Assembly: GCA_020638095.1 (NCBI GenBank)
Contig: JACKJF010000007.1
Coordinates: 1-36,158 of the forward strand
Direction: 5' to 3'
Source: Hyphomicrobiaceae bacterium
GTDB lineage: Bacteria > Pseudomonadota > Alphaproteobacteria > Rhizobiales > Devosiaceae
Length of the DNA stretch: 36,158 nt
In this document: piece after piece, positions 9,217 to 17,007 of the stretch
How positions within the stretch are numbered: position 1 is the first letter of the stretch
Layout: each line of letters starts with the position of its first letter
Made by a program: the position numbers and the translations under genes
The notes under the pieces: model-generated
What the model was told of the DNA's origin: nothing
What the model saw: only the letters and a program-made list of their open reading frames with translations
Database searches by the model: none

Positions 9217-10350
9217 CTAGTTGCTTGGCGCCGTTCCGTCGGCGGGCGCCGCTTCGTCTGCGGGCGGAGTTTCCTGCCCATCACTTCCCGCCTGTTCTGC
9301 GGCGGCTGCCGCAGCGGCCTGTTGGGCCTCATATTCGGCGACAGCCCGGCGATAGGCCGCGACGTTGCGGTTATGCTCATCCAGAGTGGTGGCGAAAACG
9401 TGACCTTGGTCAGGCGAAACACCTGCTGCCACGAAATAGATGGCGTCGCTCTTGGCGGGGTTGGCGACGGCTTCAAGCGCGTCGAGGCCGGGGTTGCAGA
9501 TCGGTCCGGGCGGCAGCCCGTCGATCTGATAGGTATTGTAAGGCGTTTCGCGGTCGATTTCGGAGCGCGTGAGCCCGCGCCCGAGTGGGCCCTGCCCCTG
9601 GGTGATGCCGTACATGATGGTCGGATCGGACTGAAGGCGCATGTGCTTCTTCAGCCGATTGACGAAGACGGCAGCGACCATGGGGCGTTCGCTCGCAACG
9701 CCGGTTTCCCGTTCGACGATAGAGGCGAGTGTCAGCAGTTCCTCGGGGCTTGCGAGCGGCAAATCGGGATCGCGGTTGGCCCAGACTTCGATCAAGGCGT
9801 CGGTCATTGCCTTTTCCATCTGGTCGAGGATGACCTGGCGATCCTGATCGCGTTCAAACGAGTAGGTGTTGGGCATCAGCGTGCCCTCGGCTGGGATGTC
9901 AGTGATCTCGCCCGTCAGGTTTTCCTTGGCATTGATGCGCTGCACGACTTCCCACGACGTCCACCCCTCGGGAATGGTCACGGAATAGGTGATTGCCTTG
10001 CCTTCGGTCAGTTCCCTGAGGATTTCCGCCATGGATGCATGGGCGGTGATGCGGAACTCACCCGCCTTGAGGGCGCCCTGCTTGCGGTTGAGCAGGGTTC
10101 CAATGCGGAAGGTCCACGAATCCGCGACGAGACCCTGGTCGGTCAGGCTTTCGGAGATGGTCGACAGCGAGGCGCCACGCGGCACGCTGAAGGTCGTGTC
10201 CTCGCCGCCCGGCCCTTCGGCATAGAAACGCTGGATGCCGAAAAGGGCCACACCGGCAGCCACAAGGACGACAAGCAGAAACAGCGAGAGAAGCGCGTTA
10301 AGACCGTCGAGCAGACCGTTGCGCCGCCGCTTGTTTCTCTTTTTGGCCAT
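9217..10350 (-). CDS. mltG: Endolytic transglycosylase MltG
   Basis: Inner-membrane lytic transglycosylase that cuts nascent glycan strands and helps set their length. The 377-residue product has a basic N-terminus (MAKKRNKRRR), one membrane helix (about 18-40) and a periplasmic YceG/LysM-like region. The catalytic block contains LASIVERETGV, with the family's catalytic Glu, followed by RLQSDPTIMYG and the DGLPPGPICNPG motif. The C-terminus is an Ala/Glu-rich low-complexity tail. The start is supported by GGGGAG six bases upstream. It follows fabF by 63 bases, the common alphaproteobacterial order acpP-fabF-mltG. Confidence 0.95.
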   Translation of the reverse strand: MAKKRNKRRRNGLLDGLNALLSLFLLVVLVAAGVALFGIQRFYAEGPGGEDTTFSVPRGASLSTISESLTDQGLVADSWTFRIGTLLNRKQGALKAGEFRITAHASMAEILRELTEGKAITYSVTIPEGWTSWEVVQRINAKENLTGEITDIPAEGTLMPNTYSFERDQDRQVILDQMEKAMTDALIEVWANRDPDLPLASPEELLTLASIVERETGVASERPMVAAVFVNRLKKHMRLQSDPTIMYGITQGQGPLGRGLTRSEIDRETPYNTYQIDGLPPGPICNPGLDALEAVANPAKSDAIYFVAAGVSPDQGHVFATTLDEHNRNVAAYRRAVAEYEAQQAAAAAAAEQAGSDGQETPPADEAAPADGTAPSN

Positions 10351-10413
10351 AACTCTCCCCGCGATGCAGCCGGGCGCAGCCATGCTCCCGGTCAAGTGCC
10401 GATTTATGGCAGC

Positions 10414-11682
10414 TTATTGGACCTTGCGAAAGATCAGCGAGGCGTTGGTTCCGCCAAATCCAAAGGAATTGGACAGGGCGAATTCGATGTCGCGCTTGAC
10501 GGGTTTGTGCGGGGCCAGATTGATCGCGGTTTCGACCGACGGATTGTCGAGATTGATCGTCGGCGGGCAAATGCCGTCGCGCATGGCAAGCATGGAGAAG
10601 ATCGCCTCGACTGCACCAGCCGCGCCAAGCAGGTGCCCGACCGCCGACTTGGTCGAGGACATGACGAGGTTCGGGGCGTGTTCGCCCATCAATCGGGTAA
10701 CTGCGCCCAATTCAATCTCGTCGCCCAATGGCGTCGAGGTGCCGTGGGCGTTGACGTATTGAATATCGGACGGCGCGATGCCGGCCCGTTTCAGCGCCGC
10801 CTGCATGGAGCGATAGCCACCGTTGCCATCTTCCGCAGGTGCGGTGATATGGTGGGCGTCGCCGCTGAGGCCGTATCCGGCAATTTCGGCGTAAATGGTC
10901 GCGCCGCGCGCCCTGGCGGCGTCAAGCGTTTCAAGAACGACAACGCCGGCGCCCTCTCCCATGACAAAGCCGTCGCGGTCCTTGTCGTAGGGGCGAGACG
11001 CCTTTTCGGGCTGATCGTTGAAGCCGGTCGAAAGTGCCCGGGCAGCGGCGAAGCCGGCGAGCGACAGGCGGTTGACCGGAGATTCAGCCCCGCCCGCCAG
11101 CATGACATCGGCATCGCCCAGCGCGATCAGCCGTGCCGCATCGCCAATTGCGTGCGAACCAGTCGAGCAGGCGGTGACCACCGAATGGTTGGGTCCGCGT
11201 AAACCGTGCTTGATCGACACATAGCCGGAAACGAGGTTGATCAGGCGCCCGGGTATGAAGAACGGGCTGATGCGGCGCGGACCGCGCTCATGCAGCGTGA
11301 TGGAGGTTTCGAAAATGCCCCCGATGCCGCCGATGCCCGAGCCAATGAGCACGCCGGTGCGGTCGTGCTCTTCCGTGGTTCTGGGCTGATAACCTGAATG
11401 GGTCAGGGCCTGGGTCGCGGCGGCCATGCCATACATGATGAACGGGTCGACCTTGCGCTGCTCCTTCGGTTCCATCCAGTCGTCAGGATTGAACTTGCCC
11501 TCGTCAGTGGGGCCAAAGGGAATGCGGCAGGCGATCTGGCAGGCCAGGTCGTCGACCTGAAAATCGGATATGTGCTCGGCGCCGCTCTGGCCCGCAAGCA
11601 ATTTGGGCCACACAGCGTCGATTCCGACGCCAAGCGGCCCAACATAACCCATTCCGGTAACGACGACGCGGCGCAGGTCCAT
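10414..11682 (-). CDS. fabF: Beta-ketoacyl-ACP synthase II
   Basis: Condenses malonyl-ACP with acyl-ACP during fatty acid elongation in the cytoplasm. The 422-residue product has the full Cys-His-His triad: the nucleophile in VVTACSTGSHA (near residue 170), one His in NAHGTSTPLGD and one in KSAVGHLLGAAG. The C-terminal NSFGFGGTNASLIF motif is present. The start MDLRRVVVTGMGYV is typical of FabF. It follows acpP by 28 bases, so its carrier protein and elongation enzyme are co-expressed. No residue appears to be missing. Confidence 0.97.
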   Translation of the reverse strand: MDLRRVVVTGMGYVGPLGVGIDAVWPKLLAGQSGAEHISDFQVDDLACQIACRIPFGPTDEGKFNPDDWMEPKEQRKVDPFIMYGMAAATQALTHSGYQPRTTEEHDRTGVLIGSGIGGIGGIFETSITLHERGPRRISPFFIPGRLINLVSGYVSIKHGLRGPNHSVVTACSTGSHAIGDAARLIALGDADVMLAGGAESPVNRLSLAGFAAARALSTGFNDQPEKASRPYDKDRDGFVMGEGAGVVVLETLDAARARGATIYAEIAGYGLSGDAHHITAPAEDGNGGYRSMQAALKRAGIAPSDIQYVNAHGTSTPLGDEIELGAVTRLMGEHAPNLVMSSTKSAVGHLLGAAGAVEAIFSMLAMRDGICPPTINLDNPSVETAINLAPHKPVKRDIEFALSNSFGFGGTNASLIFRKVQ

Positions 11683-11710
11683 CAGAGAAATACCCTGTGC
11701 CGTAATGCGA

Positions 11711-11950
11711 TCAGGAGGCGGTTGCCTTGGTCAGGAACGACACGGCGTCGCCAAACGTCTGGATGGTTTCTGCGGCGTCATCGGGAATTTCCACCGAGAA
11801 CTCTTCCTCGAAGGCCATAACCAGTTCAACCTGGTCGAGCGAGTCCGCGCCCAGATCATCGATGAAGCTTGCCTTTTCGGTGACCTTGTCGGCATCCACG
11901 TTCAGATGCTCCACAACAATCTTGCGAACGCGATCTTCGATATCGCTCAT
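11711..11950 (-). CDS. acpP: Acyl carrier protein
   Basis: Small acidic carrier that holds growing acyl chains on a phosphopantetheine arm. The 79-residue product has the attachment serine Ser37 in the [19 protein letters not shown] motif and the expected four-helix acidic composition. An AAGAAGGA sequence lies about nine bases before the ATG, a good ribosome binding site. A 230-base gap separates it from fabG upstream, much longer than other gaps in the operon, which allows a dedicated promoter, as is known for acpP in several bacteria. The carrier is also used for lipid A and other acylations. Confidence 0.98.
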   Translation of the reverse strand: MSDIEDRVRKIVVEHLNVDADKVTEKASFIDDLGADSLDQVELVMAFEEEFSVEIPDDAAETIQTFGDAVSFLTKATAS

Positions 11951-12180
11951 GCTTTTTTTCCTTCTTTACACATTTGGCCGTGTTCACGATTGCGGAAACG
12001 TTTCGGTGGTGTCCGAATAACGCTCCTCCCCGCGCCGCATATGGCCGATCAATTCTTCAATCAACCATTTTCTTGCGTCTGGCAAGCCGGTGCCAGGAGT
12101 TGTCCCGCCCGCAAATCGGGGCGCCTCCTAGCACAAAGGCATGGCTTTGGCCAGACAGCCTCAGAAACCCGGCCATGCTC
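11951..12180 (-). promoter_or_regulatory. fabG-acpP intergenic leader, likely holds an acpP promoter
   Basis: This 230-base gap is the largest in the fab cluster. Read leftward, it contains TTGATT, then a 16-base spacer and ATATGC (roughly 12073 down to 12037), a loose sigma-70-like pair, and a clear AGGA ribosome binding site just before acpP. No open frame of note is present. Separate high expression of acpP is common, so a promoter is plausible, but the exact elements are a guess. Confidence 0.25.
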
Positions 12181-12918
12181 TCAGAGCATGACCATGCCGC
12201 CATTGATATTCAGCGTGTGGCCGGTGATGTAGGCGGCCTCTTCGGAGGCAAGGAACACCGCCGCTGCTGCAACTTCGTCTGCGGTGCCGAGGCGGCCCGA
12301 AGCGATCTGACCGAGGATCGCCTCGTGCTGCTTTTCGTTGAGTTCGTCGGTCATGGCCGAGGCGATGAATCCTGGCGCGATGGAGTTGACCGTTATGTTG
12401 CGCGAGGCAACTTCGTAGGCGAGCGACTTGGACATGCCGATGATGCCTGCCTTCGAAGCGGCATAGTTGCCCTGGCCGGGGTTGCCGATGACGCCGACGA
12501 CCGAGCTGATCTGGATGATGCGGCCGTATTTCTGGCGCATCATGGGCCGGAGCGCGGCGCGGGACAGATGAAAGGTCGCGGTGAGGTTGACTGCAAGAAC
12601 CTGATCCCATTCCTCATCCTTGAGGCGCATGAAAATGTTATCGCGGGTCATGCCGGCATTGTTGACGAGAATGTCGAGCCCGCCGAGGGCTTCAACCGCC
12701 TGTGGAACCAACTCGTCGACGGCGGCCAGATCGGCAAGGTTGCAGGGAAGGATATGGGACTTGCCAGCAATTTCGGCGGCGACCGCTTCAAGCTTCTCGA
12801 CGCGGGTGCCGCTCAGGGCCACTTCGGCGCCGGACGCGGCCAGCGCCTTGGCAATGGCGCCGCCGATGCCACCGCTTGCACCCGTGACGAGCGCCTTGCG
12901 TCCGTTCAGATCGAACAT
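12181..12918 (-). CDS. fabG: 3-oxoacyl-ACP reductase
   Basis: NADPH-dependent reduction of beta-ketoacyl-ACP, the first reductive step of each elongation cycle. The 245-residue product is a classical short-chain dehydrogenase: cofactor motif TGASGGIG at residues 12-19, NNAGMTRDN, catalytic Ser in ISSVVG, and YAASKAG carrying the Tyr and Lys. It ends GHTLNINGGMVML, typical of FabG. It lies 38 bases after fabD and before acpP, which sets it apart from the other two SDR genes in this window. The length and all catalytic residues are normal. Confidence 0.97.
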   Translation of the reverse strand: MFDLNGRKALVTGASGGIGGAIAKALAASGAEVALSGTRVEKLEAVAAEIAGKSHILPCNLADLAAVDELVPQAVEALGGLDILVNNAGMTRDNIFMRLKDEEWDQVLAVNLTATFHLSRAALRPMMRQKYGRIIQISSVVGVIGNPGQGNYAASKAGIIGMSKSLAYEVASRNITVNSIAPGFIASAMTDELNEKQHEAILGQIASGRLGTADEVAAAAVFLASEEAAYITGHTLNINGGMVML

Positions 12919-12956
12919 GAGAACCTCCCCGCTAGTCTTTGTTTCTGGATTCGAAT

Positions 12957-13907
12957 TCAGCCCCTGGCAACAGCCGCGAAGGCTTCGACCGTTTCGGCGG
13001 TTCCGACCGAGCGCGCCTCGAGAGCGCCATCGATGCGCTTGACGAGCCCGGCGAGCACCTTGCCCGCACCGAGTTCAACGCATTCCGTGACCTTGCCTTC
13101 CTTCGCCAGCCAGGCAACGGACTCGGTCCAGCGGACCATTCCGGTGACCTGCTCAACGAGCCGCTGGCGGATTTCGTTCGGGTCGGTGATGGGTCGGGCC
13201 AGAACATTGGCGACGACCGGCACGACGGGCGCCTTCATGTCGACGCCGGCAAGGGCTTCTTCCATGATTTCGGCGGCCGCTTGCATCAATTGACAATGGA
13301 AGGGAGCGCTGACCGGCAACATCAGCGCGCGCTTGGCGCCCATGGCCTTGGCAATTTCAACGGCGCGTTCGACGGCGGAAATATCGCCGGACACGACGAC
13401 CTGACCGGGCGAGTTGTCGTTGGCAACGTCGCAGACCTGTCCCTGACCTGCCTGTTGAGCAAGCTTTCTGACGTCGTCCATTTCCAGGCCGAGCAGGGCC
13501 GCCATCGCCCCCTTGCCCACTGGTACGGCGGCCTGCATGGCCTGGCCGCGGGTGCGCAAAAGGCGGGCAGCATCTGAAATCGAGAAGGTGCCTGCGGCGC
13601 AGAGGGCGGAGTATTCGCCGAGCGAATGCCCGGCGACGAAGGCTGAGTCATTTCCGACAGATACGCCCCGGCTTTCGAGCACTTTGACAACGGCCATGGA
13701 GACCGCCATCAGCGCCGGCTGAGCATTTTCGGTGAGGCGAAGGGTATCATCTGGCCCCTCGAACATGAGTTGCGAGAGCTTTTCGCCGAGCGCGCTGTCA
13801 ACCTCGTCGAACACCGCGCGAGCCTCCGGGAAGGCGTCCGCCAGATCCTTGCCCATGCCGACTGCCTGGCTGCCCTGGCCCGGAAAACAAAAAGCGCGAA
13901 TCGTCAT
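12957..13907 (-). CDS. fabD: Malonyl-CoA:ACP transacylase
   Basis: Transfers malonyl groups from CoA to ACP to feed fatty acid synthesis. The 316-residue product opens with AFCFPGQGSQAVGMG, has the nucleophile Ser95 in GHSLGEYSAL, the QxxR-type segment (LLRTRGQAMQ) and the catalytic His region (SAPFHCQLM). The start MTIRAFCFPGQGSQ is the standard position. It is the first gene of the fabD-fabG-acpP-fabF set. Just upstream lies a perfect 9-bp inverted repeat (13943-13966) which could be an operator, described separately. Confidence 0.97.
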   Translation of the reverse strand: MTIRAFCFPGQGSQAVGMGKDLADAFPEARAVFDEVDSALGEKLSQLMFEGPDDTLRLTENAQPALMAVSMAVVKVLESRGVSVGNDSAFVAGHSLGEYSALCAAGTFSISDAARLLRTRGQAMQAAVPVGKGAMAALLGLEMDDVRKLAQQAGQGQVCDVANDNSPGQVVVSGDISAVERAVEIAKAMGAKRALMLPVSAPFHCQLMQAAAEIMEEALAGVDMKAPVVPVVANVLARPITDPNEIRQRLVEQVTGMVRWTESVAWLAKEGKVTECVELGAGKVLAGLVKRIDGALEARSVGTAETVEAFAAVARG

Positions 13908-13942
13908 TGGCCAGCCACTCCCCCGTCTTTTGCCCGTTCGGA

Positions 13943-13966
13943 CGCGTTCAACGTGCTTTGAACGCG
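13943..13966. repeat. Perfect 9-bp inverted repeat upstream of fabD
   Basis: CGCGTTCAA and TTGAACGCG flank a six-base CGTGCT spacer, 36 bases upstream of the fabD start codon. There is no T run on either strand, so a terminator is unlikely. The position overlaps the best candidate fabD promoter, which suggests an operator for a dimeric regulator. The 10-mer CTTTGAACGC inside it recurs at 14763-14772 in the rpsF leader. Confidence 0.6.
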
Positions 13967-13983
13967 CGATCCATGCAAGTCAA
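13955..13983 (-). promoter_or_regulatory. Candidate fabD promoter
   Basis: Read leftward, TTGACT (13983-13978) is a good -35 element, followed by a 17-base spacer and CAAAGC (13960-13955), a weak -10. It sits about 50 bases upstream of the fabD ATG, within the short gap after the DUF2147 gene. The proposed -10 lies inside the 9-bp inverted repeat. Assigned by eye only. Confidence 0.3.
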
Positions 13984-14007
13984 GCAGCCGGAGACGCAGC
14001 GACGGGT

Positions 14008-14415
14008 TCAGATGCGCTGGAAGACGAGAGACTGGCAGAGGACGAGACGACATCCACTGACCTTGAGAAGGTCAGATGAAACGAGCTTGACCGAGCCGTC
14101 GATCTCTTCGCCCTCATAGACGACGGTACCTTCCCAGACGTTAGAGCCCGATAGTTCTGCCCGGTTGATGACGAGCTTGTTGAGATAGGCCAGATTTTGG
14201 TCGGTCCGCATTTCGGGGCTAAGCCATGTCAGGCGGGCGCAAAGCTGGGTGCCGTCGCCGCAAAGCGAAACCTTGTAGCGGGCTTCGCCCCCCGTCGACT
14301 GCCAGTTGCCGGCGGGGCTGACATCGCCGGCAAACGCTGCCGGAATGGTGCTGAGGGCAAAAAGGATCGCCGCGGCCGGGCGAAGGAAGTGAGAGAGCAA
14401 TCTGGTCTCCGTCAT
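14008..14415 (-). CDS. Small exported DUF2147-like protein
   Basis: The 135-residue product has a signal peptide (about 1-27: MTETRLLSHFLRPAAAILF... to AAFA-G). The mature part has GNWQSTGGEARYKVSLCGDGTQLCARLTWLS, then a Leu/Asn-rich middle and a C-terminal LLKVSGCRLVLCQSLVFQRI, matching the outline of DUF2147 proteins (G-x-W, C-G-x-x-L-C, V-x-G-C, Q-x-x-x-R). The four cysteines could form two periplasmic disulfides. The usual GGKIYDPxxG segment of the family is shortened to WEGTVVYEGEEIDG. The function is unknown. The frame is open further upstream, but the signal peptide marks 14415 as the likely start, although no good ribosome binding site is seen. It lies upstream of fabD on the same strand and divergent from rpsF. 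Confidence 0.65.
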   Translation of the reverse strand: MTETRLLSHFLRPAAAILFALSTIPAAFAGDVSPAGNWQSTGGEARYKVSLCGDGTQLCARLTWLSPEMRTDQNLAYLNKLVINRAELSGSNVWEGTVVYEGEEIDGSVKLVSSDLLKVSGCRLVLCQSLVFQRI

Positions 14416-14843
14416 CGAAGGGAACAGGCGCACCGTCAAAGCGGGCCACGACGGCCTTGGGACGGCAGGTTCCGGGTTGGGAGATTGGCGCCGGACCTCC
14501 CCTTGGGAGCCAATTCCGGCATGCCGAATCCGTTCGTTTGGTTCGGCGCAGGCACATGCGGGCGAAATGCGGTGAAAATGAGTCCGCAGCATCAGGCGCA
14601 ATCGCCCGGATTTGCGGCAACTTGAAGCTTGATTCGCGAACCGATTGCGACTAGGAAGCCGCATCGCTCGTTCGGCCGGGGGCTGAACGGAGGGTTGTCT
14701 ATTGGGCAATTTGGCGGATTTTCATCCACCTTCCTCCCGTGTTCCCGCTCTTTCGGAGAATTCTTTGAACGCCTTTGGGATGTTTCAAAGAGGCTTTGCG
14801 CCGGCAGCGACGGTGAACTCGAACCCTAAGGATAAAGGCGTTT
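14416..14843. promoter_or_regulatory. Divergent intergenic region: DUF2147 gene / rpsF operon leader
   Basis: This 428-base stretch has no supported gene. It must hold the promoter of the rpsF-rpsR-rplI operon on the right and that of the DUF2147 gene on the left. A stem with 7-bp arms CTTTGAA (14763-14769) and TTCAAAG (14784-14790) lies about 55 bases before rpsF. Such a leader would be a place for S6:S18 feedback control, known in many bacteria, but I could not verify that motif here. An AAGGATAAAGG stretch just before the ATG serves as ribosome binding site. No convincing -35/-10 pair could be chosen. Confidence 0.4.
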
Positions 14844-15254
14844 ATGGCTCTTTATGAACACATCTATCTTGCGCGGCAGGATGTCTCCGCGCAGCAGGTC
14901 GAGGAATTGACCTCGGCCTTCACTCAGCTGCTCGAATCCAACGGCGGCAAGGTGACCAAGAACGAGTATTGGGGGGTCAAGAGCCTCTCGTACCGCATTC
15001 GCAAGAACCGCAAAGCCCACTACTCGCTGCTCAACATCGACGCGCCGCACGCCGCGGTTGCCGAAATGGAACGGCAAATGGGCATCAATGAAGACATTCT
15101 TCGCTTCATGACGATCCGCGTCGATGAACTCGAAGAGGGTCCCTCGGTGATGATGCAGAAGCGCGACCGCGACGATCGTGGCGATCGCGGTGACAGGGGC
15201 GACCGTGGGGATCGCTTCGACCGCGGTGACCGTGGCGACCGGCGCCCGCGTTAG
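14844..15254 (+). CDS. rpsF: 30S ribosomal protein S6
   Basis: Binds the central domain of 16S rRNA as a heterodimer with S18. The 136-residue product opens with [20 protein letters not shown] and has the conserved [21 protein letters not shown] core and [17 protein letters not shown]. After about residue 105 there is a low-complexity tail built from repeated Arg-Gly-Asp-type units ([10 protein letters not shown] pattern, ending RRPR). Tails like this are common in alphaproteobacterial S6; E. coli S6 has a different tail modified by RimK with glutamates. Followed 12 bases later by rpsR, its direct partner. Confidence 0.97.
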   Translation: MALYEHIYLARQDVSAQQVEELTSAFTQLLESNGGKVTKNEYWGVKSLSYRIRKNRKAHYSLLNIDAPHAAVAEMERQMGINEDILRFMTIRVDELEEGPSVMMQKRDRDDRGDRGDRGDRGDRFDRGDRGDRRPR

Positions 15255-15266
15255 GAGATATCAGAG

Positions 15267-15521
15267 ATGAGCATCAAAGATCTGACGACCAAGCGCACCC
15301 GCCGGCCTTTCCAGCGCCGCCGCAAGACCTGCCCCTTCTCGGGCACCAATGCACCGCGCATCGACTACAAGGACACGCGTCTGCTGCAGCGTTACATTTC
15401 GGAACGCGGCAAGATCGTGCCGAGCCGCATCACCGCCGTTTCGGCCAAGAAGCAGCGTGAACTGGCCCGTGCCATCAAGCGCGCCCGCTTCATCGGCCTG
15501 CTGCCGTTCGCGGTCAAATAA
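15267..15521 (+). CDS. rpsR: 30S ribosomal protein S18
   Basis: Partner of S6 on the 30S platform. The 84-residue product has the conserved [19 protein letters not shown] start and [24 protein letters not shown] core with the [20 protein letters not shown] end. AGGAG lies about ten bases before the ATG. No priB lies between rpsF and rpsR, as expected outside beta/gammaproteobacteria. It is separated from rplI by 89 bases that contain two small hairpins. Confidence 0.98.
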   Translation: MSIKDLTTKRTRRPFQRRRKTCPFSGTNAPRIDYKDTRLLQRYISERGKIVPSRITAVSAKKQRELARAIKRARFIGLLPFAVK

Positions 15522-15534
15522 CTTCCCTCTCGCT

Positions 15535-15582
15535 GGGACCTGGGCAACCGGGTCCCTAACCGCGTGCGCATGACGGGCGCAC
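15535..15582 (+). other. Two small hairpins between rpsR and rplI
   Basis: GGGACC (15535-15540) can pair with GGTCCC (15551-15556), and GTGCGC (15564-15569) with GCGCAC (15577-15582). Neither is followed by a T run. They may mark an mRNA processing or stability site between the S18 and L9 cistrons. The role is inferred. Confidence 0.4.
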
Positions 15583-15610
15583 GGGTCGGGACAGCATCAA
15601 GGAGACAAAC

Positions 15611-16204
15611 ATGCACGTCATTCTTCTCGAACGCGTCGGTCGTCTTGGAACGATTGGCGACGAGGTCAATGTGCGCGACGGCTATGCGCGCAACTTCCTT
15701 CTGCCGCAGGGCAAGGCGCTTCGCGCAACCGCCGCGAACCGCACCAAGTTCGAAGCCGAACGCACGGTGATCGAAAAGCGCAATGAAGAACGTCGCGACG
15801 CGGCGGCCGGCATTGCGCAGGGCCTCAACGGCACGACGGTGATCATGATTCGGCAGGCAGGCGAAACCGGCCAGCTTTACGGTTCGGTCTCGTCGCGTGA
15901 CATTTCCGAAGCACTGGCCGCGAAGGGCTTTGACGTTGCCCGTTCGCAGGTTGATCTGGCCCTGCCGATCAAGACGGTGGGTGTCCATTCGGTCGCGCTC
16001 AACCTTCACGCCGAAGTCGAAGTTCGCGTTCAGGTCAACGTGGCCAGGTCCGACGACGAAGCCGAGCGCCAGGCCAAGGGCGAAGATCTGACGGTTCTCA
16101 GCTTCGAAGACGAAGAAGAAGTTGCCGAAACGGCCGAAGCCGAGGCGACTGAAGGCGAAGCAGCAACCGAGCCGGCCGAAGAGGCCGCTGGCGACGACGC
16201 CTGA
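15611..16204 (+). CDS. rplI: 50S ribosomal protein L9
   Basis: Binds 23S rRNA near the L1 stalk and helps maintain reading frame. The 197-residue product has the N-terminal domain [19 protein letters not shown]...[13 protein letters not shown], the long connecting helix (about 45-75) and the C-terminal rRNA-binding domain ([17 protein letters not shown] to about 150). The last 45 residues are an acidic Glu/Ala tail, longer than in E. coli L9 (149 residues) but usual in this group. AAGGAGA lies six bases before the ATG. A strong terminator follows at 16230. Confidence 0.97.
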   Translation: MHVILLERVGRLGTIGDEVNVRDGYARNFLLPQGKALRATAANRTKFEAERTVIEKRNEERRDAAAGIAQGLNGTTVIMIRQAGETGQLYGSVSSRDISEALAAKGFDVARSQVDLALPIKTVGVHSVALNLHAEVEVRVQVNVARSDDEAERQAKGEDLTVLSFEDEEEVAETAEAEATEGEAATEPAEEAAGDDA

Positions 16205-16229
16205 GCGCGCTTTCATCCGCATAATTTAG

Positions 16230-16256
16230 GGCCGGGCCTGAGTGCCCGGCCTTTTT
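16230..16256 (+). terminator. Rho-independent terminator after rplI
   Basis: GGCCGGGC (16230-16237) pairs perfectly with GCCCGGCC (16244-16251) over a six-base loop, and five T residues follow at 16252-16256. This is the clearest intrinsic terminator in the window and ends the rpsF-rpsR-rplI operon. Confidence 0.92.
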
Positions 16257-16304
16257 GTTTGTGCAGTCGCGGAATAATCTCCAATCGATTTCGTGGAGAT
16301 TCTC

Positions 16305-16784
16305 ATGTCCGATGCCAACCTCGCCCGCGTCGCGCTCGACGTCGCACCCCGCGCCAAAAAGTCCGTTTATCCGCCGGAATTTGCCAAAAGGGTCGAGGGC
16401 CGCGAAAAGCGGCAACTCGGCGACGCGTTCGGGCTCACGAGTTTCGGCGTGAACCTGACGATCCTTCGTCCCGGCGCCCAGTCTGCGCTGATGCACCGGC
16501 ACGAGGTGCAGGACGAGTTCATCTATGTGCTCGAAGGCACACCCGATCTCATGACCGATCAGGGGACCGTTCGGCTCAGCCCGGGCATGTGCGCCGGTTT
16601 TCCGGCGAAGGGCGTTGCCCACCACCTCGTCAACAACACGTCCACACCCGTGACCTATCTCGAAATCGGTGACCGGCAGAAGGGCGACTCGGCAAGCTAT
16701 CCGAACGACGATCTGGTCGCGGTTGCCAACCCGAACGGGGGTTGGGTCTTCGCCCACAAGGATGGCACGCCCTACCCGTCCTGA
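16305..16784 (+). CDS. Cupin domain protein
   Basis: The 159-residue product is a single cupin barrel. Cupin motif 1 is seen in MHRHEVQDEFIYVLEG (His, His, Glu metal ligands) and motif 2 in PAKGVAHHLVNN (third His). It probably binds a divalent metal; the substrate is unknown. GGAG six to ten bases upstream supports the ATG at 16305 over the in-frame GTG at 16293. It is a single gene lying between the rplI terminator and dnaB, with its own short leader. No signal peptide is present, so it is cytoplasmic. It could be an isomerase, dioxygenase or sensor; sequence alone does not decide. Confidence 0.85.
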   Translation: MSDANLARVALDVAPRAKKSVYPPEFAKRVEGREKRQLGDAFGLTSFGVNLTILRPGAQSALMHRHEVQDEFIYVLEGTPDLMTDQGTVRLSPGMCAGFPAKGVAHHLVNNTSTPVTYLEIGDRQKGDSASYPNDDLVAVANPNGGWVFAHKDGTPYPS

Positions 16785-16800
16785 CGCGTGTTGGCGACTT

Positions 16801-16830
16801 ATCCCCAATCTCCACAGCGTCATTGGGGAT
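16801..16830. repeat. Perfect 9-bp inverted repeat between cupin gene and dnaB
   Basis: ATCCCCAAT (16801-16809) and ATTGGGGAT (16822-16830) flank a 12-base spacer. It lies 17 bases after the cupin stop. The following bases (TTAAGATTTGATTT) are only moderately T-rich, so it could be a weak terminator for the cupin gene or a control site for dnaB. The left arm overlaps TTATCCCCA (16799-16807), one mismatch from a DnaA box. Confidence 0.55.
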
Positions 16831-17007
16831 TTAAGATTTGATTTACCAAACCGGGCGACAAACGTTGCCGATTTTGGCATGAGGGGCGTGGGGGCATTCA
16901 CGCGGCGGGCGGCCGCGTTCCATGTCGTCAAATGCTGATTTTTTCGGCGCCGGCGCCAGGGCCTGCTATCGTGGCCTTGCCGTCTGACGCAACGGGAAGT
17001 TCTGAGC

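Noticed and set aside
8358..9572. A 404-codon open frame on the + strand opposite yicC
   Set aside because: yicC on the other strand has both family domains; this frame has no signature and runs across the yicC-mltG junction.
9148..11202. A 684-codon open frame on the + strand opposite mltG and fabF
   Set aside because: It is fully antisense to mltG and fabF, which have intact catalytic motifs; it has no recognisable domain and reflects high GC content.
11974..13293. A 439-codon open frame on the + strand opposite fabG and fabD
   Set aside because: It is antisense to fabG and fabD, which carry all catalytic residues; no domain is seen in this frame.
14805..14830. GGTGAACTCGAACCC resembling a tRNA T-loop
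   Set aside because: No matching acceptor, D or anticodon arms are found nearby; it lies in the rpsF leader.
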